NCBI RefSeq assembly: GCF_001514205.1
Contig: NZ_KQ948772.1
Span: forward strand, 26,697 to 90,696
Origin: Streptomyces griseoruber
Lineage (GTDB): Bacteria > Actinomycetota > Actinomycetes > Streptomycetales > Streptomycetaceae
DNA length: 64,000 bases
Reading direction: 5' to 3'
Below the pieces are notes generated by a model. It did not search any database and was not told the DNA's origin. It was given only the letters and a program-made list of their open reading frames with translations. The position numbers and the translations under genes were made by a program. This document shows positions 43,030 to 51,882 of the stretch, piece after piece (the first letter of the stretch is position 1; the number at the start of each line of letters is the position of its first letter).

Positions 43030-44129
43030 GTGCGCATCTGGCCCACGGCCTGGGTACCGAGCCGGTCGAACCCGACTGGGCGCCGCTGACCGACACCGAG
43101 GTCACCGATGTGGTCGGCCCGGCGCGGGTGGTGTGGCGCAGCCCGCGCCCGCTGTCGGCGGCGGCCGTCGTCGAGCGGGACGGACGGCGCCTGTTCGTGA
43201 AACGGCACCATGTCACCGTACGGTCCCTGGCGGGTCTGGCCGAGGAGCACGCGTTCCTGCGGCATCTGCGGGAGCGGGGCGCGCCGGTGGTGGAGGTGCT
43301 GGACGCGGCGGAGCGGGGCGAGTGGACGTACGAGGTGCACTCGGCCGGGGCGGGTGAGGACCTGTACCGGGACGCGCTGTCCTGGTCGCCGTTCCGCTCC
43401 CCCACGCACGCGCGGGCGGCGGGCGAGGCGCTGGCCCGGCTGCATCTGGCGGCGGAGGGGTTCGACGCGCCCCGCCGCCGGGTGCAGCCGCTGGTGGCCT
43501 CGTTCACGGTGTTCGCGGGGGAGGATCCCTGGACCGGACTGTCACGGTATGTGGCGGACCGCCCCCAGCTGGCCGCCGCTCTGGCCGGTTTCCCCTGGCG
43601 CGAGGACACCCGCAGGGTGCTGCTGGCGCTCCATGCGCGGCTCGCCCCGCACCTGCCTGCCCTGTCCCCCCTGTGGACCCACAACGACTGGCACGCCTCC
43701 AACCTCCTGTGGGACGGCGAGGGGCGGGTGGCCACCGTCCTCGACTTCGGCATGAGCGACCGCACGACCGCCGTGCACGACCTGGCCACGGCGATCGAGC
43801 GCAACGCCGTGCAGTGGCTGCGGCCCGGCTACCCGGTGCGTGAGGAGGACGCGGTCTCCCTCCTCACCGGCTACCAGGCCGTACGTCCGCTCGGCCCCGC
43901 CGAGTCCGCCGCGCTGCCCGCCCTCCTGCCCCTGGTGCACGCCGAGTTCGCGCTGTCCGAGCTCGGCTACTTCCACGGCGTCACCCGGTCCGCCGAGAAC
44001 ACCCGGCTGGCGTACGAGTACTACGTGGGCCACGCCGAGTGGTTCGCCGGGGACCGCGGAAGACATCTGCTCGACGTCGTGGCGCACGCCGTGGGAGCTC
44101 CCGCGGTTCAGCTCGGCCGGGGGGAGTGA
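43026..44129 (+). CDS. APH/choline-kinase-fold phosphotransferase
   Basis: 367 residues. Kinase-like fold with the N-lobe Lys in LFVKRHH, the catalytic HNDWHASNLL (HxDxxxxN) and the metal-binding VLDFGMSD. It resembles aminoglycoside/choline/homoserine-kinase-type enzymes. Being the last gene of the TPP-regulated operon, it may phosphorylate an imported thiamine or pyrimidine; that is inference from position. GTG overlaps the ATPase stop, and its end overlaps the opposite gene by 22 bp. Confidence 0.8.
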   Translation: MSAHLAHGLGTEPVEPDWAPLTDTEVTDVVGPARVVWRSPRPLSAAAVVERDGRRLFVKRHHVTVRSLAGLAEEHAFLRHLRERGAPVVEVLDAAERGEWTYEVHSAGAGEDLYRDALSWSPFRSPTHARAAGEALARLHLAAEGFDAPRRRVQPLVASFTVFAGEDPWTGLSRYVADRPQLAAALAGFPWREDTRRVLLALHARLAPHLPALSPLWTHNDWHASNLLWDGEGRVATVLDFGMSDRTTAVHDLATAIERNAVQWLRPGYPVREEDAVSLLTGYQAVRPLGPAESAALPALLPLVHAEFALSELGYFHGVTRSAENTRLAYEYYVGHAEWFAGDRGRHLLDVVAHAVGAPAVQLGRGE

Positions 44130-45256
44130 CCCCGGCGGCGCCACTCCTCGGCGAGGAGTTCGTAGGAGCGGACACGGTCCCGGTGGTCGTGGGTGATGGT
44201 GGTGATGAGCAGTTCGTCGGCGCCGGTGGCCTCCTGGAGTTGTTCCAGCCGGTCGGCGACCTGGGACGGTGAGCCGACGAACTGGGTGTCGAGGCGGTCC
44301 TGGACGAGTGCGCGGTCCTCGTCGCTCCACTCGTGGGTGCGGGCCTCCTCGGGCGTGGGGAACGGGATCGCTCCCTCGGCGGTGCGGATGCTGCGGACCC
44401 ACAGGCCGTAGCCGGTGGCGAGTTCGCGGGCCGTGCCGTCGTCCTCGGCGACCACGACGTCCGCGGAGACGCTGACGTACGGCTTGTCGAGGAACTCGGA
44501 GGGCTGGAAGAAGGAGCGGTAGCCGTCCACGGCCTCCAGCACCGTGGCCGGGCTGACGTGGTAGTTCGCCGCGAAGCGCAGTCCGCGGCCGCCGGCGACC
44601 TCGGCGCTCCGGCCGCCGCTGCTGCCCAGGATCCACACCTCGACGTCGGCACCCTCACCGGGCACGATGTGCGCCTGCGCGCCCTCCTCGGTGCGGTAGG
44701 TGCCGGCGAACAGGGCGAGGATGTCCTCGATCTGCTCGGCGTAGTCCTGCGACGTCGCGCCGGGCAGCAGGAGCAGCTCGTGGTGCAGGGCGAACCGGGG
44801 GGAGCTCAGCAGGCCGTCGAAGGAGAAGCGGGGCGGGATGAGCAGGCCGTTCGGGGCCCGGCCGTCGACGACCGGCGTCACCGTGGCCGGCGGCACCGGC
44901 TTCCCGCCCGGCGGGCGGCCGCCCGAGCGGCCGAGGCCGAGGTCGAGGCGGCCGGGGTGCAGGGCGTCGAGCAGCCCGAACTCCTCCACCGTGGACAGCG
45001 CGGTGCGATGCCCGAGCTGCACCGCTCCCGAGCCGATCCGGATCGTGGAGGTGGCGGAGGCGGTGAGGGCGAGGACGACGGCGGGGGACGTACCGGCGAC
45101 GCCCGGGTTGAGGTGGTGTTCGGCGAACCAGTAACGGGCGTAGCCGAGGTCTTCGGCCCGCCGGGCGAGGTCCACGGAGTTGCGCAGGGCGTCCGCGGCC
45201 GTCGATCCGGAGGAGATCGGGACCAGGTCGAGGACGCCGAGGGGGATCTCAGGCAT
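44108..45256 (-). CDS. Luciferase-like flavin-dependent monooxygenase (MsnO8-like)
   Basis: 382 residues, bacterial-luciferase TIM barrel: PLGVLDLVPISSGSTAADAL, YWFAEHHLNPG and IRIGSGAVQLGHR are the family hallmarks of the single-component-like LLM group. Uses reduced FMN and O2. Last of four consecutive LLM genes; its start overlaps the stop of the preceding one by 8 bp. Probably cleaves a C-S or N-acyl sulfur compound, by analogy with the operon context; substrate not shown by sequence. Confidence 0.85.
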   Translation of the reverse strand: MPEIPLGVLDLVPISSGSTAADALRNSVDLARRAEDLGYARYWFAEHHLNPGVAGTSPAVVLALTASATSTIRIGSGAVQLGHRTALSTVEEFGLLDALHPGRLDLGLGRSGGRPPGGKPVPPATVTPVVDGRAPNGLLIPPRFSFDGLLSSPRFALHHELLLLPGATSQDYAEQIEDILALFAGTYRTEEGAQAHIVPGEGADVEVWILGSSGGRSAEVAGGRGLRFAANYHVSPATVLEAVDGYRSFFQPSEFLDKPYVSVSADVVVAEDDGTARELATGYGLWVRSIRTAEGAIPFPTPEEARTHEWSDEDRALVQDRLDTQFVGSPSQVADRLEQLQEATGADELLITTITHDHRDRVRSYELLAEEWRRRGHSPRPS

Positions 45257-46331
45257 GGGCGGGCTCCCCGGTGGCGGGACGCACCGGAGCCCAGGCGAAC
45301 GGCGGGTCCGGTATCTCCTTGCGCAGCACCGGCGCCACCTCGGACTGGAACAGCTCCAGCGAGTCCCGGTGGCGGCTGTCGGTGAGGCCGCCCGCGTCCG
45401 CGTGCAGATGCAGCACGGTGTGGCCGAGCTGCTCGTGGTAGCGGTGCACCTTGTCGATGATCTGCTGCGGGCTGCCGATCAGGGCGGAGCTGCGGGTGAC
45501 GAAGTCCTCCAGGGTGTCGAAGACCACCGGCAGGCCGACCTGCCTCTGGAACGCCAGGTTCGCCTCGAAGACCGGCCGGTACACGGCGAGCGCCTCCTGG
45601 GAGGTGCGGGTCACGAGGAGCCCGGCCGAGCCCGCGCCGACCGTGACGGCCGCCGGATCGTGGCCGTAGTGCTCCCACCGCTCGCGGTAGTGGCGGATCA
45701 GCTCGGCGTAGGGCTCCATGGGGCGGGTGACGTTCGCGGAGAACAGCGGGTCGCCGTAGCGGGCGGCCAGGTCGACGGACTCCTTGCTGGTGGCGCTGCC
45801 GTGCCAGACCCGGACCGGCCGCTGGTACGGCCGCGGCCACACCTCGGCGTCCTTCAGCTCCGGCCGGAAGCGGGTCGCCGCGGTCACCCTGTCGTTCCGC
45901 CAGATCTGCCGGAACACCTCGTAGCTCTCGGCGTTGCGCTCCCACTGGTCCTCGGGGGTGACCTGGAACAGCTCGCGCTGGGCGGCCCCGTTGCCCTTGC
46001 CGATGATCAGGTCCAGCCGGCCGCCGGAGAGGTGGTCGAGGGTGGCGTAGTCCTCGTAGGCGCGGACCGGGTCGAGGAGGCTGAGGGTCGTCACCGCGGT
46101 GAACAGCCGGATCCGCCGGGTCAGCGCGGCGATGTGGCTGAGGACGACGGTCGGCGAGGAGGAGAGGAACGGCCGTTCGTGCCGCTCCCCCACGCCGAAG
46201 CCGTCGAAGCCGAGTTCCTCGGCGAGCAGGGCGTTGTCGAGCACTTCGCGGAAGCGGTCCTGGGTGGACTTCAGGACACCGGTGAGCGGGTCCGGGCGGT
46301 GCACGATCAGGGTGATGGCGAGGAACTTCAC
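45249..46331 (-). CDS. Luciferase-like FMN-dependent monooxygenase
   Basis: 360 residues from GTG 46331, which overlaps the stop of the upstream LLM gene. Motifs: GFDGFGVGERHERPF, IRLFTAVTTLSLLDPVRAYE, LDHLSGGRLDLIIGKGN, typical of FMN luciferase-like oxygenases. Expected to accept FMNH2 from an unlinked reductase; none is seen here. Part of the sulfur-scavenging operon. Confidence 0.86.
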   Translation of the reverse strand: MKFLAITLIVHRPDPLTGVLKSTQDRFREVLDNALLAEELGFDGFGVGERHERPFLSSSPTVVLSHIAALTRRIRLFTAVTTLSLLDPVRAYEDYATLDHLSGGRLDLIIGKGNGAAQRELFQVTPEDQWERNAESYEVFRQIWRNDRVTAATRFRPELKDAEVWPRPYQRPVRVWHGSATSKESVDLAARYGDPLFSANVTRPMEPYAELIRHYRERWEHYGHDPAAVTVGAGSAGLLVTRTSQEALAVYRPVFEANLAFQRQVGLPVVFDTLEDFVTRSSALIGSPQQIIDKVHRYHEQLGHTVLHLHADAGGLTDSRHRDSLELFQSEVAPVLRKEIPDPPFAWAPVRPATGEPAHA

Positions 46332-47737
46332 GACGCGGCCCGTTCGCCCGCCGTCTCGTCCACGGGGATCCCCCCGCTCGAGCGCGGACGGGAGTCGGGG
46401 AGGGCGAGGCCGAGGTGGTCGCGCAGGGTGGTGCCCTCGTACTCGGTGCGGAAGACGCCCTTCTCCTGGAGCAGCGGGACGACCTTGTCGGCGAACTCGT
46501 CCAGGCCGGTGGGGGTGATGTGCGGGACGAGGATGAAACCGTCGCTGGCGTCCGCCTGGACGTACTCGTCGATGGTCCGGGCGACGGTCTCGGGTGTCCC
46601 GACGAAGTTCTGCCGGTTGCCGGTCTCGATGACCAGGTCGCGGATGGACCAGTTGTTGGCCTGGGCGAGCTCGCGCCACTCGCGGGCGACGGCCAGCGGG
46701 TCCCGGTACATGCGGACCTGGGCGCGGCCCCGGGAGATGTGCTGCTCGCCGACCACCGGGTCGACGTCGGGGAGGGGGCCTTCGGGGTCGTACGAGGAGA
46801 GGTCCCGGTTCCAGACGAACTCCAGGTGCTTGAGGGCGGTGGCGCCGCTGACCTGGCGGCGGCGCACGTCCTTGGCGATCTCCTGGGCCTCGGCGTCGGT
46901 GTCGCCGAGGACGAAGCTGGCGGCCGGCAGGATCAGCAGCTGGTCGGAGCGGCGGCCGTACTTGGCGAGGCGGGACTTGACGTCCGTGTAGAAGGCCTGG
47001 CCCGCTTCGAGCTGCGCGTATCGGCTGAAGATCGCGTCGGCGCTCGACGCGGCGAACTCGCGGCCCTCGTCGGAGTCGCCGGCCTGGAAGATCACCGGGC
47101 GGCCCTGGGGGCTGCGCGGGACGTTGAAGCGGCCGTGGATGTCGAAGTGGTGGCCCTCGTGGACGAAGGCGCCGGCCTTGGCGTCGCCGAGGAAGGTGCC
47201 GGTGGCCGGGTCGGCGACGATCTCGTCGCCCTGCCAGGAGTCGAAGAGTTCGGTGGCCGTGGCGAGGAACTCCTGGGCGCGGGAGTAGCGCTCGTCCTGC
47301 GGGAGGAAGCCGCCGCGCCGGAAGTTCTCGCCGGTGAAGGCGTCCCAGGAGGTGACCACGTTCCACGCGGCGCGGCCGCCGGAGAGGTGGTCGAGGCTGG
47401 CGAACTGGCGGGCGACCTCGTAGGGCTCGTTGAAGGTGGAGTTGATGGTGCCGGTCAGGCCGAGCCGGTCGGTGACGGCGGCGAGCGCGGCGAGGACGGT
47501 GAAGGTGTCGGGGCGGCCGACCACGTCCAGGTCGTAGATGGCGCCGCCCTGTTCGCGCAGCCGCAGGCCCTCGGCGAGGAAGAGGAAGTCGAACTTGGCG
47601 CGTTCGGCGGTGCGCGCGAAGTGGGCGAAGGAGCTGAACTCGATGTGGCTGCCGGCCTTCGGGTCGCTCCACACGGTGGTGTTGTTGACGCCGGGGAAGT
47701 GGGCGGCCAGATGGATCTGCTTCAGGGGCTTGCTCAT
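46328..47737 (-). CDS. NtaA/DmoA/SnaA-family FMN-dependent monooxygenase
   Basis: 469 residues, the longer LLM subgroup that includes nitrilotriacetate, dimethylsulfide and dibenzothiophene-sulfone monooxygenases. Clear stretches: AAHFPGVNNTTVW, FDFLFLAEGLRLRE, LDHLSGGRAAWNVVTSWD, RPVIFQAGDSDEGREFA. These act on C-S or C-N bonds of organosulfur or amino compounds with FMNH2. ATG with an AGCC-AC leader, 22 bp from the upstream LLM gene stop. Confidence 0.88.
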   Translation of the reverse strand: MSKPLKQIHLAAHFPGVNNTTVWSDPKAGSHIEFSSFAHFARTAERAKFDFLFLAEGLRLREQGGAIYDLDVVGRPDTFTVLAALAAVTDRLGLTGTINSTFNEPYEVARQFASLDHLSGGRAAWNVVTSWDAFTGENFRRGGFLPQDERYSRAQEFLATATELFDSWQGDEIVADPATGTFLGDAKAGAFVHEGHHFDIHGRFNVPRSPQGRPVIFQAGDSDEGREFAASSADAIFSRYAQLEAGQAFYTDVKSRLAKYGRRSDQLLILPAASFVLGDTDAEAQEIAKDVRRRQVSGATALKHLEFVWNRDLSSYDPEGPLPDVDPVVGEQHISRGRAQVRMYRDPLAVAREWRELAQANNWSIRDLVIETGNRQNFVGTPETVARTIDEYVQADASDGFILVPHITPTGLDEFADKVVPLLQEKGVFRTEYEGTTLRDHLGLALPDSRPRSSGGIPVDETAGERAAS

Positions 47738-47759
47738 GGTGGTCGGCTCTCCGTCCGGC

Positions 47760-48950
47760 TCAGGCTGCGGCGTAGCGGTTGGCGGGGCGGGACAGGCCGA
47801 GCAGTCCGCGCAGGGTGTCGGCCTCGTAGGCGTGGCGGAAGACGCCCCGGCGCTGGAGTTCGGGGACCAGGCCCCGGGTGATGGCGGGCAGGTCGTGGCC
47901 GGCGACGGCGGGCCGCAGCCGGAAGCCGGTGAGCCCGGCCTGCGCCAGTTCCTGGAGGAGGTCGGCGAGTTGGGCGGGGGTGCCGGTGAAGATCCGGGCG
48001 TCGCTGGTGTACGCCTCGCCGGCGAGGGTGTCGAGGCGGTCGCGGCGGGCGGCGGCCTCGGCGGGGTCGTCGTCGAGGAGGACGACGAGGTCGCCGAAGA
48101 CATGCAGGGGCTCGGCGGCGCGGCCCGCGGCCTGCTGCTCGGCGCGGATCTCCGCGACGATGGCGCGGGCCTGGTCGGTGTCGTGCGGGGTGACGAAGCC
48201 GACGTCCGCGGCGCGGGCCACCAGCCGGTACGGCACGGTGGCGTGGGCGAGCGCGGCGACCACGGGCTGGCCCTGCGGCGGGCGGGGGGTGATGGAGGGG
48301 CCCTTGACGCTGAAGTGGCGTCCCTCGAAGTCGATGTAGTGCAGCTTGTCGCGGTCGATGAAGCGGCCGGTGGCCACGTCCCGGATCTCGGCGTCGTCCT
48401 CCCAGCTGTCCCAGAGGCGACGCACCACCTCCACGTAGTCGGCGGCCTCGTCGAAGAGTTCCGTCACCACCGGGCCGTGGTAGTCGTCGATGCGCGGGAT
48501 CGTCCGGCGGCCGAAGTGGTCGGCGTCGCTCGGCCGGGCGGTGATCTGGACGCGCAGTCCGGCGCGGCCGGTGCTGACGTAGTCGAGGGTGGCGATCGCC
48601 TTGGAGATGTGGAACGGCTCGGTGTGGGTGGTCACCGCCGTCGGCACCAGGCCTATGTGCCGGGTGAGCGGGGCGACGCGCGAGGCGACGAGCACGGCGT
48701 CGAGGCGGCCGCGCACCTGGTCGGTACGGTCGTCCGGGTCGAGGAGGTGGGAGGACTGGGGGCCGAGGCCGTCCTCGAGGGTGACGAAGTCGAGCAGGCC
48801 GCGCTCGGCCTCGGCGACCAGGTCGGCCCAGTAGCCGGCGGTGAACAGCTCCTGGGGGCGGGCGACCGGCTCGCGCCACGAGGCGGGGTGCCAGCCGGTG
48901 CCGTCGAGGGCGACGGCGAGGTGGAGGGGAGAGAGGGGGGTCGAGGACAC
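47760..48950 (-). CDS. Luciferase-like flavin-dependent monooxygenase
   Basis: 396 residues from GTG 48950 (AGGAAGG 9 bp upstream). LLM barrel motifs: LAVALDGTGWHPASWRE, GLLDFVTLEDGLGP, LTRHIGLVPTAVTTHTEP, TLDYVSTGRAGLRVQITAR. First of the four LLM genes and directly behind a leader-peptide ORF, so its expression may be tied to cysteine supply. Confidence 0.85.
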   Translation of the reverse strand: MSSTPLSPLHLAVALDGTGWHPASWREPVARPQELFTAGYWADLVAEAERGLLDFVTLEDGLGPQSSHLLDPDDRTDQVRGRLDAVLVASRVAPLTRHIGLVPTAVTTHTEPFHISKAIATLDYVSTGRAGLRVQITARPSDADHFGRRTIPRIDDYHGPVVTELFDEAADYVEVVRRLWDSWEDDAEIRDVATGRFIDRDKLHYIDFEGRHFSVKGPSITPRPPQGQPVVAALAHATVPYRLVARAADVGFVTPHDTDQARAIVAEIRAEQQAAGRAAEPLHVFGDLVVLLDDDPAEAAARRDRLDTLAGEAYTSDARIFTGTPAQLADLLQELAQAGLTGFRLRPAVAGHDLPAITRGLVPELQRRGVFRHAYEADTLRGLLGLSRPANRYAAA

Positions 48951-49022
48951 GGCGGTGCCTTCCTGGAGGTCCGTACGAGGGCGCACGTCACCCGTGCGAG
49001 GGTGCGGCGGGAGGGGAACCGG

Positions 49023-49106
49023 TCAGGAGCAACAGAGCGCGCCGGCCACGCGCTGGAGGTCGATGTGGGGCCGGGAGTGAAGGCGCACGGCCTGGCATAT
49101 GAGCAT
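49023..49106 (-). CDS. Leader peptide (27 aa) HIDLQRVAGALCCS
   Basis: ATG 49106 with GGAGG upstream; 27 residues ending RPHIDLQRVAGALCCS. The two Cys codons (TGT TGC) sit two and three codons before the stop. This is the standard Streptomyces short leader sequence in front of sulfur-metabolism genes. It stands 72 bp before the first LLM gene and 59 bp after the acetyltransferase stop, so it is either an internal attenuator or marks a second promoter. Confidence 0.8.
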   Translation of the reverse strand: MLICQAVRLHSRPHIDLQRVAGALCCS

Positions 49107-49165
49107 CACGGCCGGCACCTCCCCCTGTCGGGCGCCGGGCGGCGCCTTCCACACGTCGTCATGAG

Positions 49166-49915
49166 TCACAACGGCCCGGTCCCGCCGGATGTTCCCGGGG
49201 TGCGCACCGACACGATGACCGAGCGGCGGCGGAGCCGGAAGCCGAGGGACTCGTAGAGACGGATCGCCGGGGTGTTGTCGGCGGCGGCATGCAGGAACGG
49301 GGTGTCGCCGCGCTCGCGGATGCCGTGGCCGACCGCCCGGATCAGGCGGGTGGCCAGGCCCTTGCCCCGGTGGTCCGGGTCGGTGCAGACGGCGCTGATC
49401 TCGGTCCAGCCGTCGAGTCGGAGCCGTTCGCCGGTGAGGGCGATCAGCCGGCCGCGGTGGCGGATGCCGAGGTAGGTGCCGAGGAGGACGGTCCGCTCGA
49501 GGAAGGGGCCGGGGCGGGTGCGGGCGACGAGGTCGAGGATCTCCGGCACGTCGTCGGGTCCGAGGCGTACGGCCTCGGGGGCGGGCTCGGTGCGGAACTC
49601 CTCGGTGGCGACGAGTTGGACGCCCTCACCGCCGCCGGTGATCTCCCAGCCGTCGGGAGCGTTCTCGACGGGCTTGATCCGTACGGTCGTTCCGTCTCCG
49701 GCGAGGGCGTGCAGGTCGGCCCAGGCGGCCGGGTCGCGCGGGTCGGCGAGGGCGGCGAAGGCGTAGACGTCGGCCGGGTAGCGGGCGGCACGGCCGACCC
49801 GTTCGGCGAGGTGGGCGTGCGGGCCGGTCAGGGCGGCCCAGACGGCGTTGTCGAGGGGGTGGTCGCCGGTGACGGTGGGGGCTCCGCCTCCGCGGAGGAC
49901 GATCGGGGAAGCCAC
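49166..49915 (-). CDS. GNAT-family N-acetyltransferase
   Basis: 249 residues from GTG 49915 (an ATG at 49960 lacks a ribosome site). C-terminal GNAT fold with acetyl-CoA loop DPDHRGKGLATRLIRAV and the FLHAAADNTPAIRLYESLGF segment; the N-terminal half is a divergent second GNAT-like domain. In Bacillus sulfur-salvage operons a GNAT enzyme acetylates S-alkylcysteines before monooxygenase cleavage. The same neighbours here (cystine-type transporter and LLM enzymes) suggest that job, by inference. The start codon lies in an 11-bp inverted repeat (49882-49892 with 49915-49925). Confidence 0.82.
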   Translation of the reverse strand: MASPIVLRGGGAPTVTGDHPLDNAVWAALTGPHAHLAERVGRAARYPADVYAFAALADPRDPAAWADLHALAGDGTTVRIKPVENAPDGWEITGGGEGVQLVATEEFRTEPAPEAVRLGPDDVPEILDLVARTRPGPFLERTVLLGTYLGIRHRGRLIALTGERLRLDGWTEISAVCTDPDHRGKGLATRLIRAVGHGIRERGDTPFLHAAADNTPAIRLYESLGFRLRRRSVIVSVRTPGTSGGTGPL

Positions 49916-49985
49916 GGAGGCGGAGTCCCTTCCTGGTGGTGTGCCTAACTCAACTTGCATGGATCACCGCTGCGATGGCGGTGTG

Positions 49986-51011
49986 TCAGGAGTTGTCCAG
50001 CGGCAGGCCGGGCGGGTTGACCTCGGACTTGGCGACGGCCTCGTTGGAGAGGTTGTAGGCGGCCAGCCACTTGGCGTACTGCCCGTTCTCGATCAGGTAG
50101 TTGATGGCGTCGGCGAGCGGCTTGGCGAGGCCGCTGTCCTTCTTGGCGGTGGCGGCGATCAGGCCCTGGAGCGTCTCACCGGCGCCGGAGAAGGTGCCCG
50201 CGTTGCGGGTCGCGTTGGCGGTGCCCGCAGTCTGGGAGACGTTGTAGGCGATGCCGGGGTTGGGCCCGAAGTAGGCGTCGATCTTGCCGCTGCTGAGGGC
50301 CAGGTACAGGCCGTTGCGGTCCGGGTAGTACTTGATCGTGAGCTTCTTGCCCTCGGCCTCGAGCTTCTTCTTCCACTCCAGGAGGATCTTCTCCTGGTTG
50401 GTGCCGGAGCCGACGGAGACGGTGAGGCCGGCGAGGTTCTCGTAGTTGCCGTCGAAGTTCCACGTGCTGGACTTCTTCACCTCCCAGCCGAGGTTGTCCT
50501 GTCGGTAGGAGGCGAACTCGTACTTCTTCTTGCGCTCCTCGGTGTCGGTGACGTTGGAGAAGGCGGCGTCGACCTTGCCGCTGTCGATGCCGACGAAGAG
50601 GTTCTCCCAGGTGAAGTTCTTCGTCTCGGGCTTCAGTCCGAGGACCGCGGCGACCAGGCGGCCGAGGTCGGGCTCCGCGCCGGTGAGGGTCTTCTGGTCG
50701 TCGCCGACGTAGGCGAGCGGGGCGAAGCCGGAGGGCAGGGCGCCGATGCCGATGGTGAGCTTGCCGCTCTTCCTGACGGCGGCGGGCAGTTCGGCGCTGA
50801 TCGACTTGACCTCGGAGACCTTCAGGGTGGTCTCCTTCGCGGCGCCGTTGGAGACCCGGCCGATGGTCACGCTGCCGGAGGCGGCGGATCCGGCCGTGGT
50901 CGCGGCGTCGCTCTCCCCACCGCAGGCGGCGAGCCCGGTGGCGAGGGTGGCGACCGCGGTCGCCGCGGTGATGCCGCGAATCAGGCTGCGTCGGGTGAAG
51001 TGGGTGGGCAT
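49986..51011 (-). CDS. Cystine/amino-acid-type ABC transporter binding lipoprotein
   Basis: 341 residues. Lipoprotein signal: MPTHFTRRSLIRGITAATAV with lipobox LAAC. Type II binding fold of the polar amino-acid family (LTIGIGALPSGFAPLAYVGD, GAEPDLGRLVAAVLGL, VDAAFSNVTDTEERKKKYEF). With its ATPase and permease it would import a sulfur-containing amino acid or derivative; the SAM-responsive control upstream supports that, but the ligand is not readable. Confidence 0.87.
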   Translation of the reverse strand: MPTHFTRRSLIRGITAATAVATLATGLAACGGESDAATTAGSAASGSVTIGRVSNGAAKETTLKVSEVKSISAELPAAVRKSGKLTIGIGALPSGFAPLAYVGDDQKTLTGAEPDLGRLVAAVLGLKPETKNFTWENLFVGIDSGKVDAAFSNVTDTEERKKKYEFASYRQDNLGWEVKKSSTWNFDGNYENLAGLTVSVGSGTNQEKILLEWKKKLEAEGKKLTIKYYPDRNGLYLALSSGKIDAYFGPNPGIAYNVSQTAGTANATRNAGTFSGAGETLQGLIAATAKKDSGLAKPLADAINYLIENGQYAKWLAAYNLSNEAVAKSEVNPPGLPLDNS

Positions 51012-51078
51012 GGCCGTCCTTTGTGACTGGGTGAGAGGAGAGAGGGTGACGCTGTGGGGGGAAGTTCAGGGGGCTCGG

Positions 51079-51882
51079 TCAGAGGACCTTGCTGAGGAAG
51101 TCCCGGGTCCGCTCGTGCCGCGGCTTGTCCAGGACCTCGTGGGGCGGGCCCTGTTCGACGATCCGGCCGCCGTCGAGGAAGACGACCTTGTCGGCGACCT
51201 CGCGGGCGAAGCCGACCTCGTGGGTGACGATGACGAGGGTGGTGCCGCTGGTCGCCAGGTCCTTGATGACGGCGAGGACCTCGCCGACCAGTTCGGGGTC
51301 GAGGGCGGAGGTGGGCTCGTCGAAGAGGATGACGCCGGGGCGCAGGGCGAGGGCGCGGGCGATGGCGACGCGCTGCTGCTGGCCGCCGGAGAGCTGGCGG
51401 GGGTAGGCGCCGGCCTTGTCGGCGAGGCCGACCCGGCCGAGGAGTTCGCGGGCGAGGTCCTGCGCCTGGGGCTTGGTGAGCCGGCCCGTCGCCACGGGGG
51501 CGGCGGCGACGTTGTCCAGCACGGTCAGGTGCGGGAAGAGGTTGAAGTTCTGGAAGACGAAGCCGATGCGGCTGCGCTGGCTGAGGATGGTGCGCTCGCT
51601 GACCTCGCGCAGCCGGCCGCCGTGCCGGCGGACGCCGATCGGCTCGCCGTTGACGCTGACGTGGCCGATCTCCGGCTTCTCCAGGTGGTTGATCACCCGG
51701 AGCAGGGTGGACTTGCCGGAGCCGGACGGGCCGAGGATCACGGTGACCTCGCCGGGCCGGACGGTGAGGCTGACGCCGTCCAGGACGCGATGGGCGCCGT
51801 ACCACTTGTGCACGTCGTGCACCTCGACGGCGGCGGGCACCACCTCGGCGGGGACGTCGGCCTTGAGGGTCTCGGCGGTCAT
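51079..51882 (-). CDS. Amino-acid ABC transporter ATP-binding protein
   Basis: 267 residues. Walker A LGPSGSGKSTLLR, Q-loop VFQNFNLFPHLTV, signature QLSGGQQQRVAIARAL, Walker B VILFDEPTSALDPE, H-loop VTHEVGFARE: the polar amino-acid (HisP/GlnQ/TcyC) subfamily. ATG overlaps the permease stop (ATGA). Same operon as the binding lipoprotein. Confidence 0.92.
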   Translation of the reverse strand: MTAETLKADVPAEVVPAAVEVHDVHKWYGAHRVLDGVSLTVRPGEVTVILGPSGSGKSTLLRVINHLEKPEIGHVSVNGEPIGVRRHGGRLREVSERTILSQRSRIGFVFQNFNLFPHLTVLDNVAAAPVATGRLTKPQAQDLARELLGRVGLADKAGAYPRQLSGGQQQRVAIARALALRPGVILFDEPTSALDPELVGEVLAVIKDLATSGTTLVIVTHEVGFAREVADKVVFLDGGRIVEQGPPHEVLDKPRHERTRDFLSKVL

